This document shows, one piece after another, positions 63,185 to 64,000 of a DNA stretch of 64,000 nucleotides. Numbering within the stretch: position 1 is the first letter of the stretch; the number at the start of each line of letters is the position of its first letter. A program made the position numbers and the translations under genes. Under the pieces are notes generated by a model. It was not told the DNA's origin. It searched no databases and worked only from the letters and a program-made list of their open reading frames with translations. The DNA comes from Rhynchopus sp. YZ270_cl-10 (taxonomy: Eukaryota; Euglenozoa; Diplonemea; Diplonemida; Diplonemidae). Location of the stretch: contig OZ037924.1 of assembly GCA_964035575.1 (NCBI GenBank), forward strand, positions 682,001-746,000, read 5' to 3'.

Positions 63185-63802
63185 GGAAAATCACACCACT
63201 GGTGGAAAAAAATTTTTGGTGGTAAAAAAAAAAAAAAAAAAATCTGGTGGAAAAAAATTTTTGGTGGTGGACAAGCATGTTCCCAGATCACGTGATTTTG
63301 ACCAAAATTTTGGGGTCCAGATCACGAAAATAAAAGGGGTATGGGGTGCATTTTTGGGCGTTTTTGTCGATCGCATCGTCCGATTCGGTGCGATTGCAGA
63401 AAGTGATGGGGTCATTTTGGAAAAATGGACAAAATTTTATTGACTTAAATGGGGTGTCCCGGCGGTACCACACTAACACCCACTTGCGCACACTTTCACC
63501 CCATTTCACCCCATTACACCCACTTTCACCCACTTACACCCCATTACGCCCCATTACACCCCATTACACATGAATTACAACGCTTGGTGTTTTGGTCTTT
63601 ACTAAAGGGATGTGCGGGCGACATCAAAAAAATTGAAAATTTTCGCGATATTTGGTGCTCCAAAAATTTTCCGGAACCGAAAATCGTGTAGTTTGGGGGT
63701 ATTGAGGCCAGAAAAAATATGTGTGAATACATGAAAATATTCCTGATAGGGTGGCATTCGGCCAAAACATCAGCTGTTTTGGTCATTTTTGCCTTGTACA
63801 GT

Positions 63803-63965
63803 GCTGTGTACTGTGTACTGTGTACTGTGTACTGTGTACTGTGTACTGTGTACTGTGTGTACTGTGTGTACTGTGTGTACTGTGTGTACTGTGTGTACTG
63901 TGTGTACTGTGTGTACTGTGTGTACTGTGTGTACTGTGTGTACTGTGTGTACTGTGTACTGTGTA
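63803..63965. repeat. Satellite array changing from 7-bp to 9-bp unit
   Basis: The first part repeats CTGTGTA (about 7 units), the second CTGTGTGTA (about 12 units), then CTGTGTA again at the end. The longer unit is the shorter one with an added GT. Confidence 0.95.
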
Positions 63966-64000
63966 GAAACACGGTAGAAACATGGGGAATCGGTTATGTA

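Larger units (their letters stand above)
60081..64000. other. Gene-free, repeat-dense region
   Basis: No gene supported. Contains an inverted-repeat element, two satellites, repeat pairs and a palindrome (listed separately). A short block GCGTACCGTGCGCCTGCGGC occurs at about 62475 and, one base different (AACGTACC), at 60895. Confidence 0.7.

Overview
This window is nuclear DNA of a unicellular eukaryote (a protist). Coding regions are GC-rich, while spacers are packed with poly-T, poly-A and C/T tracts. Six of the roughly 22 host genes carry spliceosomal introns: 15 in all, GT-AG, 14 of them with a GTATG donor. The standard genetic code is used, with TAA, TGA and TAG all serving as stops. 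Gene content points to peroxisomes (PEX5), dynein regulation (LIS1), actomyosin (a myosin heavy chain), an Arf-type Golgi GTPase (ARFRP1), the Mediator kinase module (cyclin C) and secretion (cathepsin B, a secretory haem peroxidase, a Cys-rich secreted protein). I cannot name the lineage from sequence alone. No rRNA, tRNA or CRISPR was seen.

Layout. At 0-8.6 kb lie three uncharacterised proteins, the third with an N-terminal receiver (CheY-like) domain and long coiled coils. At 8.6-14.9 kb there is a repeat-rich stretch and a glutaredoxin-DUF547 fusion gene. Its 2.8-kb intron holds two adjacent inverted-repeat elements, and the whole ends in a CaaX box. At 15.4-20.7 kb are a RUS/DUF647 protein, a LINE 3' remnant and a tandem pair of ankyrin-transmembrane genes. 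At 21-33.6 kb are thiolase, PEX5, class I peroxidase, an alpha/beta hydrolase, ARFRP1 and a large multipass membrane protein. At 34-47.4 kb are myosin, cyclin C, a small membrane protein, a class V aminotransferase and a six-exon low-complexity protein. At 50.9-60.1 kb are two cathepsin B genes encoding the same protein, separated by a decayed gene and a 517-bp near-perfect palindrome, then LIS1 and a secreted protein. At 60-64 kb no gene was found; satellites and inverted-repeat elements fill it.

Every supported gene is on the + strand. Spacers and introns carry a superfamily of short (about 35-75 bp) repeats, most also in + orientation. The best-defined subfamily folds into a hairpin followed by a T-rich tail. 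This family, the 517-bp palindrome and the satellite-bearing inverted-repeat elements are the least explained parts of the window.
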